Below are positions 17,922 to 25,191 of a DNA stretch of 64,000 nucleotides, in pieces. Position 1 is the first letter of the stretch. Every line of letters begins with the position of its first letter. The DNA lies in the NCBI RefSeq assembly GCF_000720725.1, contig NZ_JOCQ01000031.1:1-64000 (forward strand), given 5' to 3'. This DNA is from Streptomyces rimosus subsp. rimosus. Lineage in GTDB: Bacteria > Actinomycetota > Actinomycetes > Streptomycetales > Streptomycetaceae. The notes under the pieces were generated by a model that saw only the letters and a program-made list of their open reading frames with translations, was not told where the DNA came from and searched no databases. The position numbers and the translations under genes were made by a program.

Positions 17922-17939
17922 GCTCCAGCTCTGCTCCAG
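17922..17939. promoter_or_regulatory. perfect heptamer direct repeat with 11-bp spacing, possible SARP box
   Basis: GCTCCAG occurs at 17922-17928 and again at 17933-17939, exactly 11 bp apart (CTGGAGC on the other strand). SARP activators bind tandem heptamers at this spacing. It lies in the divergent region between the LLM and KAS III-like genes, ~45 bp before the latter. The heptamer is not the commonest TCGAGC-type consensus, so this is a suggestion only. Confidence 0.4.
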
Positions 17940-17983
17940 AGCGGCCGGTGACGATCGGCACCGGTCCAACGGGAGGAGAGTTC

Positions 17984-19012
17984 ATGCGCTGGGACGACAT
18001 CCACGTCGCCGCGGTGGGCACCTGGCTGCCGGAGCCGGTCTCCGCGGCCGACGCGGTGCGGGACGGGCGGTACACGCGGGAGCGGTACGAGACCTTCGGC
18101 TACGAGTCGGTGCTGCGGACGGCCGAACTCGCCCCGCCGGACATGGCCGTGCACGCCGCCGGGTCCGCGCTGAAGCGCTCCGGGGTGGACCCGGAGGAGT
18201 TCAGCCTGCTGATCCACGGCAGCCTGTGGTTCCAGGGCCTGGACATCTGGCCCACCGCCTCGTACATCGCGCAGCGGACCGTCGGCCGCCATGTGCCCGC
18301 CCTCGATGTGCAGCAGCGCTGCAACGTCGGCGTGAGCGGCATGGAGCTGGCCGCCGCGCATCTCACCTCCGGCCTGCGCGGGGGCCGCGCAGTGATGCTG
18401 ACCACCGCGGACCGCTGGTCCGGGCCCGGCGTCAACCGCTGGGCCCTGCACGACATGAGCGTCTACGGGGACGGCGGAACGGCCGTCGTGGTCACCCGCG
18501 GCGGGGGCTTCGCCCGGCTGCTGGCGACCGCGACCGCGGCCGACAACTCGCTGGAGGGGCTGGCCCGCGGCGACGAGCCGTTCCGTACCGCCTCCGCCGC
18601 GGCGGCCACCCCCGTCGACCTGACGCTCCGCTCGCACGCGTACATCAGCGCGGGTGACGACAGCGAGATCACCATGCGGATCGCCCGGACCATGATCAGG
18701 GCGAAGAAGGAGGCCCTCGCGGACGCGGGGCTCACCACCGCCGACCTCGCGAAGATCGTCACACCGGCCACCGGACGCCGCAAGGGAGACCACCAGCTGC
18801 ACCACATGCTCGGCGTGACCGAGCAGCAGACGACGTGGGACTACGGGCGCACGACCGGGCACGTGGGCGCCGGTGACTGGGCGGCCGGTCTGGCCCATCT
18901 GGTGGAGACCCGGGCGGTCGCGCCCGGGGACAAGGTGATGCTGTTCGGCGGCGGCGCGGGTTACACCTGCACCGTGGCCGTCCTGGAGATCAGTGAGGTG
19001 CCGCAATGGTGA
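17984..19012 (+). CDS. KAS III-like (FabH-fold) acyltransferase
   Basis: 342 residues from the ATG at 17984, behind GGGAGGAG. It is a thiolase-fold FabH relative with Cys113 in QQRCNVGVSG and a His cluster at ~270-274 (DHQLHHMLG). Where KAS III has Asn in YGNTS, this protein reads TTGHVGAGD, so His293 occupies the Asn position with Asp298 nearby. This loss of the Cys-His-Asn triad recalls CerJ/ChlB3-type enzymes, which transfer an acyl group from a carrier to a sugar or alcohol instead of making a C-C bond. The next two genes (ligase, ACP) would supply the acyl donor. A priming ketosynthase for the PKS is the alternative. Confidence 0.8.
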   Translation: MRWDDIHVAAVGTWLPEPVSAADAVRDGRYTRERYETFGYESVLRTAELAPPDMAVHAAGSALKRSGVDPEEFSLLIHGSLWFQGLDIWPTASYIAQRTVGRHVPALDVQQRCNVGVSGMELAAAHLTSGLRGGRAVMLTTADRWSGPGVNRWALHDMSVYGDGGTAVVVTRGGGFARLLATATAADNSLEGLARGDEPFRTASAAAATPVDLTLRSHAYISAGDDSEITMRIARTMIRAKKEALADAGLTTADLAKIVTPATGRRKGDHQLHHMLGVTEQQTTWDYGRTTGHVGAGDWAAGLAHLVETRAVAPGDKVMLFGGGAGYTCTVAVLEISEVPQW

Positions 19013-20547
19013 CCGCGGTCGAGCGCCCCGCGGCGGCGCTGTCCGCCGGGACCGTTCCCGGGCTGCTGGCCGCCGCGGTGGCCGCCCACCCCGGAGCCCC
19101 GGCGGTACGCGACCGGCACGGGTCGTGGACCTACGCCGAACTCGACGCGCAGAGCCGGGCGTTCGGCTCCTGGCTCGCTCGTGAGGGGGTGTGCCGCGGC
19201 GACCGTGTGCTGCTGCGGGCGGGCAACACCCGGGAGTTCGTGGCAGCGCTCTTCGGCACGCTGCGTATCGGCGCGGTGTGCGTGCCGGTCAACCCGGCGA
19301 TGAAGCGCTTCCACCTGTCGTCGGTGACGGCCGACAGCGATCCGGCGCTGGTGGTCGCCCGGGACGAGGACGTACCGCTCTTCGGCGAGCTGACGGACCG
19401 CCCGGTGCACGGGCTCACCCGCGTGTGGGGCGAGGTGGCCGGGCTGCTCGGCGCCCCGGCCGCGGACCAGGAGGTCGCCCCCGACGACCTCGGGCTGCTC
19501 ATCTACACCTCGGGCTCGACCTCCGCCCCGAAGGCCGTGGCAGGCCCGCACGCAGCGATCCTGTTCGCCACCCGCGCCATCGACGAAGTCCTGCGCTACC
19601 GCGCCGACGACGTGGTCCTGGTGGCCATTCCGCTCTCCTTCGACTACGGGCTCTACCAGGTCTTCCTCTCCGTGCTCGCCGGTGCGCAGGTCACGCTCAC
19701 CGAGCCCGAGGGCCATCTGCGGCTGCTCAGCACGCTCCACGACCACGGCGCGACGGTCGTCCCGGTGGTGCCGTCGCTCGCCGAGATGCTGCTGCGCCTC
19801 GCCTCCCGCGACCGGCGTGAGCCGCCCCCGGTGCGGCTGTTCACCAACACCGGCGCCGCGCTCAACGCGCCCGTCATCGAAGCGCTGCGCCGGACCTTCC
19901 CGCACGCCCGGGTCGCCCCGATGTTCGGCATCACCGAATGCAAGCGGGTCACCGTGCTCGAACCCGACGGCGACCTGGCGAAGCCCGGCTCACTGGGGCC
20001 GGCGCTGCCCGGCACCCAGGTGCTGATCCTTGACGAGGAGGGGCGCGCGCTGCCCGCCGGAGAGACCGGCGAGATCGCGGTCCGCGGCCCGCACGTCATG
20101 GCGGGCTACTGGGGCGCCCCGGAGATCACCGCCCAGCGCTTCCGCACGGACCCGGTGACGGGCGAAGTCACCCTGCACACCGGTGACTACGGCCATCTGG
20201 ACGCCGACGGGCACCTGTACTTCCAGGGCCGCCGCGACGACATGTTCAAGCGGCGCGGCACCCGGATGAGCGTCCTGGAGATCGAGAGCGCCGCCCTGGA
20301 CATCGAGGGCGTCGAGGCCGCCGCGGCGGTCCCGCCGGGGGAGGGGCACGACCTCACCCTCTACGCCGTCACCGCCCTCGCGCCCGACGAGGTCGTGGCC
20401 GGGCTCACCGACCGCCTGGAGGCGGAGAAGGTGCCGGCCGAGTGCCGGGTCCTGGCCGCCCTCCCGCTCACCCCCAACGGCAAGACCGACCGGCAGGCGC
20501 TGCGTCACCGTACCGCCGTACAGGAGCCGGAACAGCCGCCGGAATAG
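19006..20547 (+). CDS. stand-alone adenylating acid:ACP/CoA ligase
   Basis: 513 residues from an ATG at 19006, overlapping the KAS III-like stop by 7 nt. It is an AMP-binding enzyme with LLIYTSGSTSAPKAVAGPHA (A3), MFGITECKRV (A5), TGDYGHLDADG (A7) and the C-terminal lysine region PLTPNGKTDRQAL (A10). It activates a carboxylic acid as the acyl-AMP and most likely loads the carrier protein encoded 40 bp downstream. ECKR in place of the usual E-T-T after the A5 glycine suggests a non-amino-acid or unusual substrate. I cannot name the substrate. Confidence 0.88.
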   Translation: MVTAVERPAAALSAGTVPGLLAAAVAAHPGAPAVRDRHGSWTYAELDAQSRAFGSWLAREGVCRGDRVLLRAGNTREFVAALFGTLRIGAVCVPVNPAMKRFHLSSVTADSDPALVVARDEDVPLFGELTDRPVHGLTRVWGEVAGLLGAPAADQEVAPDDLGLLIYTSGSTSAPKAVAGPHAAILFATRAIDEVLRYRADDVVLVAIPLSFDYGLYQVFLSVLAGAQVTLTEPEGHLRLLSTLHDHGATVVPVVPSLAEMLLRLASRDRREPPPVRLFTNTGAALNAPVIEALRRTFPHARVAPMFGITECKRVTVLEPDGDLAKPGSLGPALPGTQVLILDEEGRALPAGETGEIAVRGPHVMAGYWGAPEITAQRFRTDPVTGEVTLHTGDYGHLDADGHLYFQGRRDDMFKRRGTRMSVLEIESAALDIEGVEAAAAVPPGEGHDLTLYAVTALAPDEVVAGLTDRLEAEKVPAECRVLAALPLTPNGKTDRQALRHRTAVQEPEQPPE

Positions 20548-20587
20548 CCACCGGACAACCGCCGAACCGACGAAGGAGACCTCTCTC

Positions 20588-20863
20588 ATGACAAGACAGT
20601 GGGACGAGCGCTTCACGGCGCTGCTCACCTCGGTGCTGCCGGCCGGCGCCCGCACCGCCCCGGTCCCCCCGGACCTGGACCTGAAGAAGGCCGGACTCGA
20701 TTCCCTGGCCACGATCGAACTGCTGGTGTCGCTGGAGGACGAGTACGGGGTGGAGATCCCCGAATCCGCCCTGACCAGCGCCACGTTCGCCACGCCCGCC
20801 GCGCTCTGGCAGGTCCTCCAGGAGCAGGGGGCGCGGCCCGCCGCCCTGCCGTCCGCCGCCTGA
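20588..20863 (+). CDS. discrete acyl carrier protein (acylation operon)
   Basis: 91 residues from an ATG at 20588. It is a four-helix carrier fold with Ser39 in KKAGLDSLATIELLVSLE as the phosphopantetheine site and an acidic helix II region. It differs from the minimal-PKS ACP (32380-32643), which has GYDSLAVL. Its place after the ligase and KAS III-like genes suggests it shuttles the activated acid. The Sfp-type transferase at 49851-50726 could prime it. Confidence 0.92.
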   Translation: MTRQWDERFTALLTSVLPAGARTAPVPPDLDLKKAGLDSLATIELLVSLEDEYGVEIPESALTSATFATPAALWQVLQEQGARPAALPSAA

Positions 20864-20900
20864 CCCCCGCACCCGGCTACCACCCCACAGGAGAGACACC

Positions 20901-20987
20901 ATGAACTTTGTCCACATCGCCATCGGCATCGGCGCCGCCGCCCTCATCGGCTTCCTGGTGAAGGTGGTGGCCCGCCGGAAGGGCTGA
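20901..20987 (+). CDS. 28-residue single-pass membrane micropeptide
   Basis: ATG at 20901 to TGA at 20987, preceded by CACAGGAGAGACACC, a strong ribosome site with good spacing. The peptide starts MNFVHIAIGIGAAALIGFLV, one helix long enough to cross the membrane, then ends in a cationic KVVARRKG tail. It starts 37 bp after the ACP stop, and a perfect 13-bp terminator stem begins 10 bp after its stop, so it appears to be the last gene of the operon. I recognise no family. It may anchor the acylation enzymes or the neighbouring exporter at the membrane, but this is speculation. Confidence 0.6.
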   Translation: MNFVHIAIGIGAAALIGFLVKVVARRKG

Positions 20988-20997
20988 CGACGGCACG

Positions 20998-21038
20998 GCG
21001 CGGGGGCGGGTTCCACGGTGTGGGGCCCGCCCCCGCGC
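20998..21038 (+). terminator. perfect 13-bp hairpin ending the acylation operon
   Basis: GCGCGGGGGCGGG (20998-21010) pairs perfectly with CCCGCCCCCGCGC (21026-21038) across a 15-nt loop. It starts 10 bp after the micropeptide stop. The following glycosyltransferase-like gene would then need its own promoter in the 113 bp up to 21151. Confidence 0.75.
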
Positions 21039-21151
21039 GCTTCCCGGCAGGCCGCCGCAGCTCAAGAGGGACGCGAGGCGCACTCCATGCCCCGGCGGCA
21101 CGCTGGGTCGTGCAGTGATCCACGTCCGAGTCCGAGCCGCGAGGAGCACGG

Positions 21152-22237
21152 ATGCGCGTACTGATGACGACCGTTCCGGTGCCGGCCCACCTGGCCGCCA
21201 TGGTGCCGCTGGCCCGCGCGCTGCGCGCGGCCGGGCACGAGGTGCTGGTCGCGGGGCAGCCGGACGTACAGCCCACGGCACGCGCGGCGCGGCTGGCGGC
21301 GGTCTGCGTCGGCGGCTGGTACCACGCGGACGACGACCTCTTCACCGGACTGCCGCCCGGCAGCCGCCCGCTCCAGATCTCCGGACGCCCCTCCTCGGCC
21401 CAACTCGCCGCCGGAGTGAAGGGGTTCGCCGGCCACGCCCGGTACATGGTGCCGCGCTACCTGGAGCTGGCCCGCGAGTGGCGCCCCGATGTGGTGGTCG
21501 GCTCGCAGTACGAGTTCGCCTCACCGGTGGTCGCCGCCGTGCTGGGCGTCCCCGCGGTCTCCCACCGCTCCGGCGTCGACGCGCTGTCGGCAGGCCTGCG
21601 CGGTATGGCCGCGTTCTTCCTCACCGGACTGTGCCGCCGGCTCGGTGTCGACGGCCTGCCCGCCCCGGACCTCGTACTCGACCCGTGCCCAGCGGCCCTC
21701 CAGCACGCGGGCGCCGCGCCCGGCCTGCCGATCGGCCCCGAGCCCCTGGAAACCGGCGGGGAGCACGCCGGGCGGCGGGGTGTGTACGTCGACCTCTCCG
21801 ACCGGACCCGGGCGCTGTACGGCCGTGCGCTGCCGCCCGCGGTCGAGGCCGCGGTCGGCGGACCGGACGGCGTCGGCTTCGCCCCGTCCATGGCCGGATG
21901 CGCGGCGGTCGTCCACGACGGCAGCGCGCAGGCGGCCTTGGCGGCGGCCTCGCGGGGACTGCCGCAGCTCGTACTCCCGCAGGTCATGGAGGAGTTCGCG
22001 ACCGGGGACGCGGTCGCCGCGGCGGGCGCCGGGATCATCCTCGACTCGGCGGCGGCACAGGACGACCCGGCGCGGATCGGGTCCGGGCTGCGCCGGCTGC
22101 TCGGCGAGCCGGGCTTCGGCGCCGCCGCGGGCCGGCTCGCGCGGCAGGCCGCCGCGATGCCGGCGCCCGACCGGCTCGTGGCCGAAGTGCACCAGCTCGC
22201 CACCACTCACCGAACCCGACGGAGGAACGCAGCATGA
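21152..22237 (+). CDS. GT1-type glycosyltransferase-like protein, degenerate donor site
   Basis: 361 residues from an ATG at 21152 after GAGGAGCACGG. The N-terminal acceptor half is normal (MRVLMTTVPVPAHLAAMVPL; SHRSGVDALSAG). The C-terminal donor half is shortened by ~25-40 residues relative to the cluster's other transferases. Its first strand reads RRGVYVDLSDRTRALYG instead of a V-C-V-S-x-G-T type strand. The catalytic/diphosphate motif HHGGAGT is replaced by HDGSAQAALAA. No frameshift is evident and the frame stays open, so this looks like a maintained protein. It may be an inactive partner of another GT or a pseudo-enzyme. It overlaps the MFS gene (ATGA). Confidence 0.75.
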   Translation: MRVLMTTVPVPAHLAAMVPLARALRAAGHEVLVAGQPDVQPTARAARLAAVCVGGWYHADDDLFTGLPPGSRPLQISGRPSSAQLAAGVKGFAGHARYMVPRYLELAREWRPDVVVGSQYEFASPVVAAVLGVPAVSHRSGVDALSAGLRGMAAFFLTGLCRRLGVDGLPAPDLVLDPCPAALQHAGAAPGLPIGPEPLETGGEHAGRRGVYVDLSDRTRALYGRALPPAVEAAVGGPDGVGFAPSMAGCAAVVHDGSAQAALAAASRGLPQLVLPQVMEEFATGDAVAAAGAGIILDSAAAQDDPARIGSGLRRLLGEPGFGAAAGRLARQAAAMPAPDRLVAEVHQLATTHRTRRRNAA

Positions 22238-23829
22238 CCGACGGCAGCACGAAGGAGGCGCCGGCCGCCGCGCCGGACGCGGGACCCGCGGCCCTGCCCC
22301 CGCACAGAATGGGCCGCAAGCACTTCAAGCTCTTCATCCTCGGCGCGCTCGCGGCCATGCTGCTCTCCTTCCTCGACGAGAACATCGTCACCAGCGCCGC
22401 CTGGCAGCTGACCAAGGAGCTCGACCCGGCGCACGGGCTGGACCGGATGCCCTGGCTGATGACCGCCTACGTGCTCGCCGCCACCGCGAGCCAGCCGCTC
22501 TACGGCAAGCTCAGTGACCTGTTCGGTCCCAAACCGGTCTACGTGTGCGCGATCTCGCTCTTCCTCGTGGGCAGCGCGCTGTGCGGGCTCGCCGGGACCA
22601 TGGGGGAGCTGATCGCCTTCCGGGCCGTCCAGGGGCTCGGCGGCGGCGGGCTGATGAGCATCACGCTCGTGATCATGGCGACCGTCATGCCGCCGCGGAA
22701 GCGGTCCAGCGGCACGGGCGTGGGCGGCGGCCTGGTCGCCCTCGGCATCGTCGTGGGCCCGCTGCTCGGCGGGGTCCTGTGCCAGTACCTGTCGTGGCGC
22801 TGGATCTTCTACGTCAACCTGCCGCTGGGGCTGTTCACGCTGGCGATGGCGGTGTACGCGCTGCGGCTGCGGCCGCGCGAGAGCAGCGTACGGCGGATCG
22901 ACCTGCTGGGCGCGGCGCTGGTCACCGCGGGCGCCTCGGCCCTGCTGCTGATCGCCCGCTGGGGCGGCAGCACCTACGCCTGGAGCTCGCCGCAGATCGT
23001 GTGGACGGCGTGCGGCGCGGCCGTGCTGATCGTCGTCTTCGTCTGGTGGGAGACCCGGGCGGCCGAGCCGATCCTGCCGATGTCGCTCTTCCGGCACAGG
23101 GTCTTCCGGGCCGCCGCGCCGCTGCAGTTCATCGGCGGGTTCGCGGTGCTGGCGGTGCCGGTGTACGTGATCACGTACCTGCAGATCGCGCGCGGGGCGA
23201 GCACCCAGGGCTCCAGCCTGCGGCTCGCCCCGATGGCACTGGGCGTCGTCATCGCCATGACGTACTCGGGCAAGATGATCACCCGGCTGCAGCGGTTCAA
23301 GCCGGTGCTGGTGCTCAACACCACGGTGGCCGTCGTCGCGCTCGCGCTGTTCGGCCTCGTCGACGCGCACACCGGCACGGTGGAGATCAGCCTGCTGCTC
23401 GTGCCGCTGGGCTTCGGCCTCGGCGGAGTGGTGCAGGTGGTGCTCCAGACGGTGCAGGCGGCGGTCGAACCGGACCGGCTCGGCGTCGTCACCTCCGGGG
23501 CGCGGTTCTTCATGACGCTCGGCAGCGGCTTCGGCGCCGCCGTACTGGGCGAAGTGCTCTCCCACCGGTTCGCCGCGCTGCTGCCCGGCGGCACCCCGTC
23601 CGCCGGGCACGCCGCGGTGACGCGGGCCTACGCCTCGGCGACCGCGACCACGTTCCTGGTGGCGGCCGGGGTGATGCTCGTCGGGCTGGCCCTGGCGCTC
23701 GCCATCCCGGATGTGCCGCTGAAGCCCGATCCCCAGGAGGAGGACGACGCGCCGGAGCCCGCGGCCGGACCGGCGCCGGGACCCGTGCCCGCGCCGACGG
23801 TGCCGGACCGCTACGTCCCCGTCCCATAG
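22234..23829 (+). CDS. MFS drug exporter, DHA2 (14-TMS) type
   Basis: 531 residues from an ATG at 22234, coupled to the upstream gene by ATGA overlap and preceded by GGAGG. It is an EmrB/QacA-like transporter with MTAYVLAATASQPLYGKLSD (motif A region) and RAVQGLGGGGLMS, followed by GGLVALGIVVGPLLGGVL (motif C of drug antiporters). About 14 hydrophobic helices are present, and the cytoplasmic tail from residue ~495 is acidic/Pro-rich. The likely role is proton-driven export of the glycosylated polyketide, giving self-resistance. A double hairpin follows its stop. Confidence 0.92.
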   Translation: MTDGSTKEAPAAAPDAGPAALPPHRMGRKHFKLFILGALAAMLLSFLDENIVTSAAWQLTKELDPAHGLDRMPWLMTAYVLAATASQPLYGKLSDLFGPKPVYVCAISLFLVGSALCGLAGTMGELIAFRAVQGLGGGGLMSITLVIMATVMPPRKRSSGTGVGGGLVALGIVVGPLLGGVLCQYLSWRWIFYVNLPLGLFTLAMAVYALRLRPRESSVRRIDLLGAALVTAGASALLLIARWGGSTYAWSSPQIVWTACGAAVLIVVFVWWETRAAEPILPMSLFRHRVFRAAAPLQFIGGFAVLAVPVYVITYLQIARGASTQGSSLRLAPMALGVVIAMTYSGKMITRLQRFKPVLVLNTTVAVVALALFGLVDAHTGTVEISLLLVPLGFGLGGVVQVVLQTVQAAVEPDRLGVVTSGARFFMTLGSGFGAAVLGEVLSHRFAALLPGGTPSAGHAAVTRAYASATATTFLVAAGVMLVGLALALAIPDVPLKPDPQEEDDAPEPAAGPAPGPVPAPTVPDRYVPVP

Positions 23830-23832
23830 CCA

Positions 23833-23870
23833 GGGCGGGTGCGACACCCCCGAACCATCCGCACCCGCCC
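23833..23870 (+). terminator. hairpin after the MFS gene (first of two)
   Basis: GGGCGGGTGCG (23833-23843) pairs perfectly with CGCACCCGCCC (23860-23870). It begins 3 bp after the MFS stop codon and is followed within 7 bp by a second hairpin. Confidence 0.7.
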
Positions 23871-23876
23871 CTCCCG

Positions 23877-23913
23877 TGACGCCCCGCCCCGCCCCCGTTG
23901 GGGCGGGGCGTCA
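23877..23913 (+). terminator. hairpin after the MFS gene (second of two)
   Basis: TGACGCCCCGCCCC (23877-23890) pairs perfectly with GGGGCGGGGCGTCA (23900-23913) around a 9-nt loop. Together with the preceding hairpin it makes a strong tandem terminator 51 bp before the next glycosyltransferase start. Confidence 0.8.
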
Positions 23914-23964
23914 CCGATTCGCCACCCGACCCGTTCCCGCCCCTTGCGTCCGTTGGGAGTCCGC

Positions 23965-25125
23965 ATGCGCGTCCTGATGCTCAACACCCCCGTACCGACC
24001 CACTTCACCCCGCTGGTGCCGCTCGCCTGGGCGCTGCGCGCGGCGGGGCACGAGGTGGTGGCCGCCGTACAGCCCGATGTCGTGCCCGCGGCACTCTCGG
24101 CGGGGCTGCACACCGTCCCGATCGGTGATCCGTACTACGTCGACGACCTGCTCGGCGGCGGGCTGCCGGCGGGGAAGCGGCTGCGGGAGGTGCGCGAGCG
24201 GCCCGGGCCCGAGGGCCTCGCGGGCGGCGCCAGGGTGTGGATGATGCACGCCAAATACCTGCTCCCCGAGCACCTCGCGTTCGCCCGCGCCTACCGGCCC
24301 GACCTGATCGTGGCCGACATGCTGGAGTACACCTCACTGATCATCGGCGGGGTGCTGGGCGTGCCGGTGGTGCACCACCGCTGGGGGCTCGACCCGATCT
24401 CGACGGGCGCCCGCGACACCGCCCGGACCACACTGCACGCCACCTGCCGGCGCGCCGGCCTGGACGGTCTGCCCGATCCGGCCGTGCTGCTCGACCCGAG
24501 CCCGGACGAACTGCGGCTGCCCGGCACCGCCCCGGGCACGCCGATCCGCTACGTCACGTACAACGGCCCCGGGAAGCTGCCGGAATGGCTGTACGAGGCG
24601 AAGCCCGCGGGCCTGCGCAGGGTGGTCGTGTCGCTGGGGACCAGCACCCTGGAGCTGGGCGGGCTGCCGATGCTCGGCAACGTCCTGCGCGGCCTCGCCG
24701 GCCTGCCGCGGACCGAGACGCTCGCCACCGTGCCCGCGAAGTACCGGGACACGCTCGGTGACCTCCCGGACGGCGTACGGCTGATCGACCCGGTCCCCCT
24801 GCAGCCGCTGCTCGGCACCTGCGACGCGGTGGTCCACCACGGCGGGGCCGGCACGATGATGACGGCGACGTCGGCGGGGCTGCCGCAGCTCGTCCTCCCG
24901 CAGATCATGGACCAGTTCCCGCACGGCGACGCGCTGGCGGCGGCGGGCGCCGGGATCGTCGTGGCCGACGCGGCCGGGCAGGACGACCCCGCGGCGGCAG
25001 GCGCGGCCGTGGCACGGCTGCTGGACGTCCCGGAGTACCGGCTGCGCGCCGGGAAGCTGGCCGCCTCGATGGGATCGATGCCGTCCCCGGCGCGGGTCGC
25101 GGAGGACCTGGCGACCCTGCGGTGA
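23965..25125 (+). CDS. GT1-family NDP-deoxysugar glycosyltransferase
   Basis: 386 residues from the ATG at 23965 (GGGAG just upstream; MRVLMLNTPVPTHFTPL is the standard N-terminus of antibiotic GTs). It is GT-B fold. The donor half is intact, with RRVVVSLGTSTLELGGLP and DAVVHHGGAGTMMTATSAG, the diphosphate-binding HHGGAGT that its upstream neighbour lacks. The LDPSPDELRLPG and YNGPG motifs are typical of urdamycin/landomycin-type transferases. It would transfer a deoxysugar to the aglycone or to a growing chain. It is isolated between terminators, so probably monocistronic. Confidence 0.92.
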   Translation: MRVLMLNTPVPTHFTPLVPLAWALRAAGHEVVAAVQPDVVPAALSAGLHTVPIGDPYYVDDLLGGGLPAGKRLREVRERPGPEGLAGGARVWMMHAKYLLPEHLAFARAYRPDLIVADMLEYTSLIIGGVLGVPVVHHRWGLDPISTGARDTARTTLHATCRRAGLDGLPDPAVLLDPSPDELRLPGTAPGTPIRYVTYNGPGKLPEWLYEAKPAGLRRVVVSLGTSTLELGGLPMLGNVLRGLAGLPRTETLATVPAKYRDTLGDLPDGVRLIDPVPLQPLLGTCDAVVHHGGAGTMMTATSAGLPQLVLPQIMDQFPHGDALAAAGAGIVVADAAGQDDPAAAGAAVARLLDVPEYRLRAGKLAASMGSMPSPARVAEDLATLR

Positions 25126-25142
25126 GCGGCGGACAACGCCCG

Positions 25143-25174
25143 AGGGCCGGATTCCCGTGGGGGAGTCCGGCCCT
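25143..25174. terminator. bidirectional terminator between convergent genes
   Basis: AGGGCCGGATTCCC (25143-25156) and GGGAGTCCGGCCCT (25161-25174) form a 14-bp stem with one wobble and a 4-nt loop. It lies between the GT stop (25125) and the convergent FAD monooxygenase stop (25192), so it can serve both. Confidence 0.8.
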
Positions 25175-25191
25175 TCTCCGCTGTCCGGGGC

